Source: Pyricularia pennisetigena (taxonomy: Eukaryota; Ascomycota; Sordariomycetes; Magnaporthales; Pyriculariaceae). Taken from it: a DNA stretch of 64,000 bases. Both the position numbers and the translations under genes were made by a program. Under the pieces are notes generated by a model. That model saw only the letters and a list, made by a program, of their open reading frames with translations, was not told where the DNA came from and ran no database searches. The first letter of the stretch is position 1, and every line of letters begins with the position of its first letter. The stretch covers positions 3,830,176 through 3,894,175 of the forward strand of contig NC_043742.1 in the NCBI RefSeq assembly GCF_004337985.1, written 5' to 3'. Shown here piece by piece: positions 1-10,515 of the stretch.

Positions 1-536
1 TAGTACGCTATAATAATTTAATTTCCAGCGCATTTACGGGTTTACCCCAGCTATATTTTAGCATACCCGGTTATAAGGAAATCAATATAGGTTGGTAATC
101 AGCTAATCTGAACGTTATTAATGATTTCTTTATATATTGATTTGCATGAAGTTAAAGTAGGTGCTTAAACTCATCCCTTATCATTTAAGCGCCTAGAAAA
201 TAGGCGGTCAGGCCCCTATTTTCCAACGGGTACATTTTGTTAAAAATGGGCTTTTGAATTTTGAATATATTACAATTTAGGGCCTATTACCAGGTAATCG
301 TCTATGAAAATAATGATAAAATGTTTGGATTTAACGTTATCAAAAACAGCGGGATTAAAAATTAGCGGCTTAAACCTTTTTTAAAAAATAGGGTTTTTAG
401 CTTATTTTGCCGTTTTTTTGGCCTTGTTTCGAACCGTATAACGCCCTTTCCAATTATATAACCTGCAATATGTTCAAATTATAGCCCATTCCCACTAAAA
501 TTCTAACGGTAGTAAAATTACAAAATTTAATCTATA

Positions 537-705
537 GCCTCAGGGCTCATCCCTGAAGCCCAAAGCTCCACAATTAATCCACTCCGTTCGCTTCGCTCCA
601 CTTCGTGGCTCAATTGCGGCTTTGCAATGTACCTGTGGGTCCATCCAAAGAACGCTTTGGTTCAGGTCTGAGGACAACTTGTCAATTTTCGCCGTTCATG
701 GCGGT
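537..705 (-). repeat. Short modular hairpin repeat, copy R1
   Basis: This copy is the reverse complement of the two tandem copies at 26644-26793 and 26802-26953. Read on the minus strand it starts with a short palindromic module (a version of TACCGTTATAAACGGCG), then a CGACAAGTTGTCC-like segment, and ends in a hairpin of the form CCCTGA-loop-TCAGGG. It carries about 17 bp in the middle that the other copies lack. It has no coding capacity. It may be a small non-autonomous element; its class is not recognised. Confidence 0.75.
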
Positions 706-914
706 ATTTTTGGCCTTTTTTTAACCGAAACTCCTTTATTATTCCACACCCACGTACAATATTGAAAAAATAAAATATCGTTGAAATTAGCGTTTAGTCC
801 CGCTATTAGCGGTGATTCGATTTATTTTTTTATTTATTATAACGGCCGGATTGGATACCCCCCTGCCCTTAATCCGTTTATGGCGGTACTGTTTTTTTAA
901 TTTTTTTTTGGATT

Positions 915-1603
915 TTCGATTTTTGTTAATATTATTTTTAATTTTTGACCAAATTTTATAATTTTTGCACGTGGAGGGTCGTATATATTTATACATTATT
1001 ATATTAGACTTTGGTGCATATACCAGATTATATAAGCAGTTAAATAAGCGGATAGGCAAAGTATATACTTTTTTATATATAATTTACCATCGAAACTCGT
1101 TTATATTTTTACCAATTTTAACGATGATAAAACCAAAACTTTAGTAATTTGATTACGTATATAAACAAACGTCCAGGTCCAATCCTACCTATTATATCGG
1201 CTTTGAAAACTGTTTAATAAAAATAAATGCTAAATACGTATGTTATAAATCTTTTTGCTTTATTTAAATAATTTGATGTTATTTTTGTTTTGCGGCCAGA
1301 TTTAGTGGTTCTTGCACGTGGGGGGTGGTATATGAATATTTCGTATAACATTACACTTTGGTACGTATATTTGATTATATAAGCCGTTAAATATGCGGAT
1401 AGGTAAAGTGTATCCAATTTTATATATATTTTGCAATCGAAATGTTTTTATATTTTTACCAATTTTAACATTAATAAAACCAGAGTTTGTAAAAGTGGAC
1501 TATGTATATAAATAAACGTCAACGTGAAACCCGATCTACAATACCGGCCCTTTTTATTTTTTGATAATACAAAATGCCAAATTTGTGTTATTTTTTTTTG
1601 CTT
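915..1603. repeat. Tandem duplication with a ~347-bp unit
   Basis: Two diverged copies lie head to tail at about 915-1256 and 1257-1603. Anchors that recur about 345 bp apart include GCACGTGG (967 and 1314), a segment ending in GCGGATAGG, TTTTTACCAATTTTAAC and TTGCTTTATTTAA (about 1255 and 1599). Differences are mostly transitions. No coding function is apparent. A shorter related piece with the same GCACGTGGRGGG core appears near 26098. Confidence 0.7.
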
Positions 1604-2194
1604 TATTTAATTAAATAAAATTTATAAAAAGAAAACTTACGTAAAATTTATTAACATACTGACAAAGGAATGCACCGATCAGAAATATTTTCATTTTACC
1701 AATATTTGCGTAAATTACTTAATTTTTTAACAAATTGTTAATTTATATAAATATATTAATAATACTTTTGTTTTAATCGATAATTGCACGCACCTTGCAG
1801 TGTTAGGCTTACTAAGCTTTAAAAACTGTAGTCTTGACTAAAGTTAATATTATATACCATTATTTAAAATAAAAATTAAATATAATGAAAAATTACAGAT
1901 TTTACTTCATATTTTAATATCTTTCCATATACAGTAGCTATTAAAACGCGGCCGGCATTCAAATAATCAACAAACTCCAATTAATTGAACGCAAACTACT
2001 ATTTATTTTTATAATCTTTATTTGTTTTTTTATTTAAATATTTAATTATATATTATGGTTACACCATCTGTTTCTGCTATTATAATGCGAATATATTGTT
2101 TATACCCGCTATAAACGGTAAAATATTACACATTATCCTTATATTAATAAAATAGTTATCAGCGATATCGCAATATTAGGTATATTATCAACAA

Positions 2195-2355
2195 TACCGT
2201 TATAAACGGCGAAATGCGACAAGATGTCCTCAGACTAGAACGAGCGCGATCTTTTCGGCCAATGTAATTGGTCGAAAAGCCATGTGGCTGAAAGGTACAT
2301 GGAGCGCTCGGTCCCCACTGCGAAGCAGGGGGGTCTAGTCTGAGCACTGAGACTA
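2195..2355 (+). repeat. Short modular hairpin repeat, variant R4
   Basis: The head (TACCGTTATAAACGGCG, then CGACAAG.TGTCC) and the tail (GAGC.CTGAGACTA) match the copies at 26644-26953, but the centre differs. The centre is bounded by the inverted repeat CTCAGACTAGA / TCTAGTCTGAG and contains a TTTTCGGCCAAT / ATTGGTCGAAAA hairpin. It looks like the same family of short element with an exchanged core. Confidence 0.6.
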
Positions 2356-4082
2356 TTTAATCTATTCGTTTTAACCGTTTGGAATTTTCAAATATATATT
2401 TACGTCGGTAAAATCACTTTTTAAAGCGCACTGATAAAATATATTTGTTCTATTTCTCAACTGTGTGTATTAGCTATGACTAATAATATATGCTAAGTAA
2501 GTGGTATATTAGTGCTAGTAAAAGTCTTATTATAATTTAGGCCTTCGACCTGTAAAAAACCCCTTATATTAAGACTAGCTTTGTATTTTATAGGCTAATT
2601 ATTCTTATATTTTTCAATTTAGATACCGGCCGGGTAAAAACGAGTTTACGGGCTGCGGGCATTTTAATACCAGGGATCAAACAGAAGGCGATGTGGACGA
2701 ATTCAAACGTTAAAAAGCTAACTATTAAACATTTTTAGGGCTATTTTGGGCCTGTTAATAGCTATTTGGTTTACCGTCTTTAGTGGGCTTTCTTTTGTTT
2801 TGTTTTGGCTTGAAAAAAAAGGATAATGCACGTAATTTATATCCATTCAATCTGGGTTTTCGAACTGCGAATTCAATTCCATATTCTGTATTTTAAATGC
2901 TGAAAACACCGGTATTTCCGTTATTTTAGGTACTAAATTAGGTACCGCTACCGTTATAGGTTTTAGGAGGCGAACAATCGGTTACAAAGGCCTTGCGGGC
3001 ACTGTATTTTCAGGGTTTAAATACCCTGTAACGGGTGGTAACTATCCTGTAACAAATGGTAAATACCCTGTATTTGCAGGGCTTTTTAGGGGATAATTAT
3101 CCGCTGAAACGCTGTTAATTTCGTTTTTGAATTCAACATCAAAATACCCCTTAAAACCTGTATTTTCATCCTTAAAATTTGTAACGTTTCCACTGGAATA
3201 GCCGGGTTTCTGGTGGCTATACCCGTTAAAACTTTTGCGGTTAAGGTTTTATATACGGCCCATTTAACGTGTGCGTATACCAACGTTGCAAAATTTCATA
3301 AATGGGTCAAAAGTTCCACCGTTTCGATGCGGGGAGCTAATTTATTAGTTTTTCGGCGTTTTTCCAGCGGTATAATAGGCTGGTATACAATATTGATAGC
3401 CCGAAAATACCCTAAATCGGGTTTATACGGTAATCCAGGTTGGAATTCGGAATAGAATTACTTATAGGGTGTTAAATCCCTATTAAGTAGCGCTGTACGG
3501 TTAATTGAATTAACCACGGTAAATAGTAAATAACACTATAAATATTATGGTAAGTCCGCCGTTATAACGGTAGACCAAAGCTTATCCAAGATAACATGAA
3601 CGGACCGTTCCGCTGTTCCGTTTTGGCCGTAATTATAGGGATTCGAAATGCTAAAATTACCATTATTGTTTGTAAACCAATTTTAAAGGTTTCTATTAAT
3701 TTCGTACCCCCCATCGAAGTAAAGATTTGGGGGGTTACGCCCGTATATAGCTTTAAAAGCCTTGAAAAAACCTTTAATAACCATTAAAACCAAAAGTCCG
3801 GCTTTATTTTATACTGGGATCGACTATCGTAAACGTGATTTTCGGTCTAATAATAATAAAAATACGGGTTTTTTCTTTTGAGGAATAGGTTTAAAAGTCA
3901 CTGTATTACCTTTTATAAAATCGAAAATATCAGGTGGTGTAGGGCGTGCAACGTTATTCAAATGCCTAATGAAATGGTTTTAACGCAAGTAATACAGGTA
4001 ATTGCCCTTATTTTGTCGAAGTTAGGTAAACCTTTTGTAATTTTAGATGTTTTTTAGTAATAATAACCTTATATGCCCCAAA

Positions 4083-4748
4083 TGTGAGGAGGTTACGAGA
4101 TAGAATAAGCTTAATCTTGAACGCCGGGAAAAGTGGATCACGTATAAGGCTGATGGAACGTTGAAATGGCAGATAACCGTCTGTTAGCGGGTAATAGAAA
4201 TGATATATTATTGTTGCACAATCGATTCGTTGAATCGTTGAATCGATAAAGGTTATAAAGGTGATGAAGGTGATGAATCTAAAGCTAAGTTGTGAGTTAC
4301 GTGTTCGAATCCGTAGGTGCAGATCTTCGATCCGGATGTCCGGAATGCGGGGTCACGTCACATAATTTGGCCTTATTCATGTGATTAACCTGCCGACCTA
4401 TTGAGCCTAACGGCCTATTAAGCCTAACGGCCTATTGTGCTTCTGCATGCACAGAAAATCTGCGACCACAACGGGATTCGAACCCACGCATTTCAACGTA
4501 TATATGATATAAATTATGGTACGTGCATTATACCATTAAGCTAGATTAAATATGACGTATTTGTTTTGTTGTTGAAATTATGAACAAAGACGTAATATAT
4601 AAAGCTTTGTATGTATAAACGCGTATACGTTTCATTTGTTATTTATTTATTTATTCGATGCAGGGTGACTAATAAAATTAACCCGTGCTAACCGTTATAA
4701 AATAATGCAGGGTAGTTAATATAATTAACCCTGCGCTAACCATGCTTA
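4083..4748 (-). repeat. Copia 3' LTR (666 bp)
   Basis: It is near-identical over its length to 9841-10515; the differences are mainly C/T and G/A transitions plus short repeat-number changes. It contains two copies of a CCTATTRAGCCTAACGG unit where the other LTR has three. It also contains a tRNA-like segment at 4461-4548 and paired GCAGGGT motifs near 4661-4735. The end was set by the TG/CA termini and by the start of the adjacent purine tract. Confidence 0.9.
4461..4548 (-). other. tRNA-like module with Pol III A and B boxes in the LTR
   Basis: On the minus strand this reads like a tRNA. An A-box-like TAGCTTAATGGTA (4531-4543) is followed by a perfect B box GGTTCGAATCC in a T-arm, then a 3' acceptor-like end TGGTCGCA (from 4461). 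The 5' acceptor strand no longer pairs and the anticodon arm is disrupted, so a working tRNA is unlikely. The copy in the other LTR (10228-10315) is nearly the same. I could not assign an isotype. Confidence 0.55.
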
Positions 4749-4765
4749 TATACCCCCGTAATTTA
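4749..4765 (-). other. Polypurine tract of the copia element
   Basis: On the element strand a G5 run (4753-4757) preceded by AATTAC lies immediately before the 3' LTR. This is the expected place of the plus-strand primer of an LTR retrotransposon. It is called by position and composition only. Confidence 0.55.
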
Positions 4766-4816
4766 TTTATTATATAAAATAATAAACAAATTATCGAGTG
4801 GATACGTTTTATTTAT

Positions 4817-7800
4817 TTATTTATCGGTATTTTCTGCACTGTTATTAACATTTGCATAGGATAATAAATCCTTATACAAAAGTCCGGGTACTGATTTGGT
4901 TAAAAAATCAGCTATATTTAATTTAATTGGTATATATTTCAACTCAACTAAATTATTATTTATAGCTTCGCGGCTAAAATGATATATTATATCGATATAT
5001 TTAAATTTTTTATAAAATTCCGGGTTTTCCGCGAGCTTTATGGTAGACGAATTATCCACTAAAATTAAAGGGGTTTTAATATTAAAACCCAATTTTAAAT
5101 TATTATTTATATAATTTGGCATATTATTTAAATATTTGGCTTTTTTAACGGCGTCCCGTAAAACCATATATTCAGCTTCAATCGACGATAAAACTACCGT
5201 TTTCTAAAGTTAAAAAGTCCAACTTATTATATTGTTATCGTTATTTATGTTATAATTGTTGGATAGGTTAAATATATATCCAGTAGTGGAACGTTTTTGA
5301 TTTAGGTCGTTAGCCCAATCAGAGTTTGTATATCCCTTAATAAATAATATATTATCGTTATTTTGGCTTTTATCCTGCAAGTTTATATTATTTATATTAT
5401 TTATATTATTTATTAACTTTTTGTTAACGTTATTTTTATTGGATCCATTATTGTTAACGTTATGTTGGGATATATTATTAACGTTATATTGTAGGCCAAA
5501 AGTGGGATTTTTTAGCAGATATTTAAAAACATTTTCAAGAATTTTGAAATGTTCAGCCCCAGGATTAGCCATAAACCTGGCGGTTAGGCACGTGCAATAT
5601 GTTATATTTGGGCGGCTTTTTATTGCTAAATATAGTAATGAACCTACTTTTTGTTGGAAATTTTTGATTTCCTTTTTTGTAGCTTTATGTTTATTTATAT
5701 CGAATTTCAAACCTGGTACCCCCGGAATGGTAAAAGGTTTTTCGTTATTTATTATATTGAATTTATTCAATATTTTATTGGTATAATCTTCCTGGCTAAT
5801 AAAAGCGGTTTTATTGTTTTCATTTATCGTTATCCTGTTACCCAAAAAATTGGATACAGGTCCCATACATTCTATTTTTATATATTTGGATAATTCTTTA
5901 TAAAAAATATCCAATAACGATAAATTAGTATTAAATGCCAAAATATCGTCGACGTGGCAAACCATAATAATGCCAAAAAATTGGCTATTATTATTTTGGT
6001 TTATATATACGCTTTCGTCGTATGGGAAAACAGTAAAACCTAACTTTATCAGCGTTTTAGTAAAGTATTTATACCAAAGTTTAGGCGCTTGTTTTAAACC
6101 ATACAGGGCTTTATTTAATTTACCCACTTTATTTATATACTTTTTATCTGTATATAGCCCTGTAAGTAACTTTATATATATTTCGGTATCGATATTTGCG
6201 TGTAAAAACGCGTTCTTAACGTTATATTGAATAACGTACCACCTTTTATGTAATGCTAGCATTATAAGTATATGCCAGGTTTCTGTTCTACAAATTGTAG
6301 AAAAAGTATCCAGGTAATTAACACCCATAATTTGGTGGAATTCCTGTACTACCCATTTGGTTTTATAACGATACCGTTTATTAATATCCGTAATAAAACG
6401 AATATTATTTATATTATTTAAGGGTTTTTTTTTAAAAACCCAGCGCCCAGTTATAGCTATTTTATTTGGAGGTAAATCCGTTATAGTAAAGGTATTGGAT
6501 TCTGTTAAGCTATTATTTTCGTCTTTGCAAACCTGCAGCCAATTTTCCCAATTTTGGCTTTCCATGGTTTGTTTATAGGTATTCGGTTCTATTAACGAAT
6601 TTGTTATTAATACGTAATTATTTTCGTTAAAATTAAATTTCAACGATTTATTAATATCACGTATCGTAAATAAAACGTCATTATATATTTTATATTTTGC
6701 AGAATTTATTGGGGGTTTATTTTTTATGTTTATTTTTATAAACGAATTGTTAGCTGTTTGGGGATTATTATTATTGGTAACAACGTTGTTTTTATCAGCA
6801 TTATTAACGTTATTCGCGTTATTAACGTTACTAATGTTATTTTTATCAACGTTATTTTCATTTATATTTGTATTATTTACTGGATTTACCTCGAAATCTG
6901 GTAAAGAGAATTCGACCTCGTTTATATTATTATTATTTATAGTGGTATTTTCGTTATTTATATGTGGATGAAATTTATCCGTTATAAAGGTATTATCTCT
7001 GACCAGGAGACATTTCCTTTTATATGGGTCCCATATTTTATATATCTTTATATTAGGTGTAAAACCTACTAAAATACCAATTTTATTTCGAGGTTTAAGC
7101 TTCTTTTGATTATGGTTATCGTTATAGTAAATAATACATCCCCAAGGTTGTATATAGTTATTTACGTGAATTGCATTATTATTTATATTATTTTCACTTA
7201 TATTGTGAAATATACTGGCTGGCGTTTGCATATTTAAAGCCGTATGTGGGGTGTTATTATATAGGTATATAGCGGTTAATAAAGCCTCACCCCATAAATA
7301 GTTAGGTGCTTTGCTATTAAATAGCATAGCCCTGACCTTATTAAATAGGGTTAAATTTATACGTTCTATTAACCCATTTGGCTTTTTTGTATATGCAGGC
7401 GTAAAATGGTGTATAATACCGTTATTTTGTAACGCAATCTTAAATTGGTTATTTATATATTCGCCTCCATTATCGGTAAAGAATTTTTTTATTGTTTTTT
7501 TACCATTTATATTAACGGTATTATGATCCATTTGTTTTTTATATATATTGAATGCCTTTAGGGCATTAGCCTTTGTTTTTAACAATGCAATACGTAAATA
7601 ACGTGACTTTTTATCCAAAAACGTTATGTAATATTTATAATAATTATACGTGGGTGGATTTATGGGTCCACCTAAATCGGAATGGATTCTGTCTAATATA
7701 TTATAATTTATAATATTTGCAGAAGTCCTGTTTATTTTCCGATTGGATTTTGCAGCTAAGCAAATCTCACACGTATGTTTATTATAATTATATATATCGT

Positions 7801-9453
7801 CTTTGGATATCTTTATTTTATTTGTCTTTATTAACTGCAATAGGGGTGTTAACCCTATATGCCCATATTTAACGTGTAGTTTATATATTGCATTGGAAAA
7901 AATATCGTTATTATTCGACTTTTCTTCCGCATGTAATATACAATTATTCTCCACAATTTGGGTAGGTAGAATATATAGCCCATTATTTGTATAACCTTCT
8001 GTTATTTTATGTTTATATTTTTTATGTATCACTATTACTTTATTATTTATAAAGGTTATAATATAGTTATGTAATTGTGCAACAGAGAGTATATCAAACC
8101 CAAATTCTGGTACATAGTACACGTTATTTATGGTTTTTGTTATACCTGTATCATTGAATTTAACTTTTATAGTTCCCATTTTATTTATATTTAAGTGGGA
8201 AGCATTACCCCATTTAATAGTCGTATTGATATTTTTAACGTCTGTTAAATATTGTATGTTCCAATATGTATAAATTATTGCTGCACTATTTATAATGAAA
8301 TTGGAGGACTTTATAGTAGAGTGCAATACAATATGTGGATTAAAGTCGGAATAAATTAAATTAGGTATAAACGTTGTGAAACAGTACTTTATATCAAGTC
8401 CATTTCCACATTTCCCTAAAATTAATTTATTAGCTTTATATCCGTTATAAGGGTATTTATAGTTATAAATAGGTATATAATATATTAAGTTTTCAACCTC
8501 GCCAGGGGCTAAAATTTCTTCCAATGATACGGTTTTGGATCGATTATTATTATTTTTCTAAGCTGGAGATTTATTGATAACATTAACAAAATCGACCTGT
8601 TTTTTGTAGCGGTTTCCTTTATTATTATTTATTAGCTTCCAACCACTGGGAGCTTTTTCAGGGTGTAAGAATCTACAATTAGAAACAATATGGCCGTTTA
8701 ATTTACAGTGTATACACCGTAAAAGCTTGTTTTTATTTTTCCAATTAGATTTTTTAACCCTTTGGTTATTTATTTTTTGGTTACGTATAACCATTGCTAT
8801 TTTATTTATATTATCCTTACCACGGAATTCAACTAAGATATTGGCAAACAATAAGTTTACCGTATATTTATCTGAATTATTCCGTAAAGTTTGGATAATA
8901 TTTTGTGCAAAAAAGGTCCAACTTGTATCTAAATTGTTTAAAACCCAGGCTATAACAACTTTATTTTGGGTAATTAAACCTTTAAATTTCAAAGTTGAAT
9001 ATAATTCTTTTATTTTATTCAAATAAACCTCGATATTATCGAATGATTCTGGTACGGCCGAAAAAAACTCCTTTAATAAAAGGTAATCCGAAGTAAAATT
9101 TTCGGGATTATATAGATTTTTTAGTTTATTCCAGGCTTTATACGCAAAAGTGCATTTTTTATATGTAATAAAAATCCATTATCGCACAGCAATTTTATAA
9201 TGGCTAAAGCTTGCGTATCTTTCTTTTTATAATCCAAAGGTTTAAGGGTATTACTACCATTTTGGATACCACTGGGGATACCAGTGGGTTCCATATTATT
9301 ATTAGCGTCGAAGCTAATAATAACTCCCTCCTTTTGCTCCAGGGTATATGCGAATCCTTTCACTTCCAAGGCCGCTTAAGCATGAATAGCCCAGATGACG
9401 TAATTCTCGGTGCCCTTAAGGGTTACCATTGGGATTTTGTCGAAAATAGCCAT
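4817..9453 (-). pseudogene. Copia Gag-Pol polyprotein, disrupted
   Basis: One reading frame runs from the ATG at 9453 to the stop at 4817, about 1,545 codons if intact. Breaks are a TAA at 9376, a one-base shift in an A-run near 9153-9158, a TAG at 8558 (between Gag and Pol) and the pair TAA/TAG at 5204-5212 within RNase H. The stops look like CAR-to-TAR changes. Gag ends with a CX2CX4HX4C zinc knuckle (about 8677-8718). Pol stays open for 1,104 codons (5210-8524). Integrase retains its HHCC region and DDE residues (HSDLGG, TDNGGE, LIER). Reverse transcriptase retains VDD. However, the protease D-S-G is now N-S-A, the first RT aspartate (Q-x-D-V) is N, and the RNase H D is N. It would encode capsid and replication enzymes of the element but is catalytically dead. 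Confidence 0.92.
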
Positions 9454-9828
9454 TTTGAATAAAGGGTTTCTTGTTTGTATTGTATTTCGGTAACGATCGG
9501 GGTTAGGGTCGAAAGGGTTATTCGGTTGAATACGTTTTAAAAGGAGCTTTCGGATGGTATAGGTCTCGTATCGATAGGTCGAATAGCGGTGAAGATATAG
9601 GTGAGTGTTTGTTAAGGTATATAAATAGGTATAGGATGGTGCAGTATAACGGTCGGGTTTTTTCGATAGCGCGTGCGATTCCGGTTTCGGCAATTATACC
9701 GTTGGATAAAGCGTAAATAAAGCTATCGAATAGTATAAAACTCGGGATAATCCGAAATAAGCCTGAAAAATAATCGATGGATTTGATGGTATTAGTATCG
9801 GTATCGATTTCGTTGGTATGAGCTAATC

Positions 9829-9840
9829 CGGGTTTATAAC
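9829..9840 (-). other. Primer binding site, half-tRNA iMet type
   Basis: Directly after the 5' LTR on the element strand the sequence is GGTTATAAACCC. It resembles the complement of the anticodon stem-loop of initiator methionine tRNA (GGTTATGAGCCC) with two G-to-A differences. Priming by a cleaved initiator tRNA half is established for Drosophila copia. The match is short, so this is a fair rather than firm call. Confidence 0.6.
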
Positions 9841-10515
9841 CTGTAAAGAGGTTACGAGATAGAATAAGCTTAATCTTGAACGCGGGGAAAAGTGGATCAC
9901 GTATAAGGCTGATGGAACGTTGAAATGGCAGATAACCGTCTGCTAGCGGGTAATAGAGATAATATATTGTTATTGCACAATCGATTCGTTGAATCGTTGA
10001 ATCGATAATGGTTATAAACGTGATGAATCTAAGGCTGAGTTATGAATTACGTGTTCGAATCCGTAGGTGCAGATTTTCGATCCGGATGTCCGGAATGCGG
10101 GGTTACGTCACATGATTTGGCCTTATTTATGTGACTGACCTGCCGACCTATTGAGCCTAACGGCCCATTAAGCCTAACGGCCCATTAAGCCTAACGGCTT
10201 ATTGTGCTTTTGCATGCACAGAAAATCTGCGACCACAACGGGATTCGAACCCACGCACTTCAACGTATATATGATATAGATTATGGTACGTGCATTATAC
10301 CATTAAGCTAGATTAAATATGACGTATTTGTTTTGTTGTTGAAATTATGAACAAAGACGTAATATATAAAGCTTTGTATGTATGAACGCGTATACGTTTT
10401 ATTTGTTATTTATTTATTTATTCGATGCAGGGTGACTAATAAAATTAGCCCGTGCTAGCCGTTATAAAATAATGCAGGGTAGCTAATATAATTAACCCTG
10501 CGCTAGCCATGCTCA
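9841..10515 (-). repeat. Copia 5' LTR (675 bp)
   Basis: This is the partner of 4083-4748. It is slightly longer because the CCTAACGG-containing unit occurs three times instead of twice. It keeps the terminal TG (as CA on the plus strand at 10514-10515) that is mutated in the other LTR. The tRNA-like module recurs at 10228-10315. The sequence that follows at 10516 aligns with the gypsy element at about 14603. Confidence 0.9.
10228..10315 (-). other. tRNA-like module with Pol III boxes, second copy
   Basis: This is the same module as at 4461-4548, with the A-box-like segment at 10298-10310 and an intact B box GGTTCGAATCC. It lies inside the 5' LTR in the same orientation as the element's genes, about 200-290 bp from the outer LTR end. 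Confidence 0.55.

Larger units (their letters stand above)
1..4082. other. AT-rich, RIP-like repeat relic without a gene
   Basis: This stretch is strongly AT-rich with many TA dinucleotides and few CA/TG, the pattern left by repeat-induced point mutation. No reading frame longer than about 90 codons is present and none shows a recognisable domain. Apart from the short repeats listed separately (537-705, 915-1603, 2195-2355) I could not assign it. The part at 2600-4082 has a somewhat higher GC and short frames on both strands, so it may be a decayed transposon fragment, but no reverse transcriptase, integrase or transposase motif is visible. It does not match the gypsy sequence that lies on the other side of the copia element. 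Confidence 0.7.
4083..10515 (-). mobile_element. Ty1/copia LTR retrotransposon, RIP-damaged
   Basis: The element runs on the minus strand. Its 5' LTR is 9841-10515 and its 3' LTR 4083-4748; both end in TG...CA on the element strand, with the first TG mutated to TA in the left copy. A primer binding site adjoins the 5' LTR and a purine tract adjoins the 3' LTR. Domain order in the polyprotein is Gag with zinc knuckle, protease, integrase, reverse transcriptase, RNase H, which defines the copia superfamily. Stops and one frameshift inactivate it. The flanks do not show a target duplication: the right flank is gypsy gag sequence, the left is unrelated. The present ends may therefore result from recombination or a later deletion. 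Confidence 0.93.

Noticed and set aside
3086..3787. Short frames on both strands suggesting a gag or LINE fragment
   Set aside because: No zinc knuckle, RT or endonuclease motif could be found, so I left it as unassigned AT-rich DNA.
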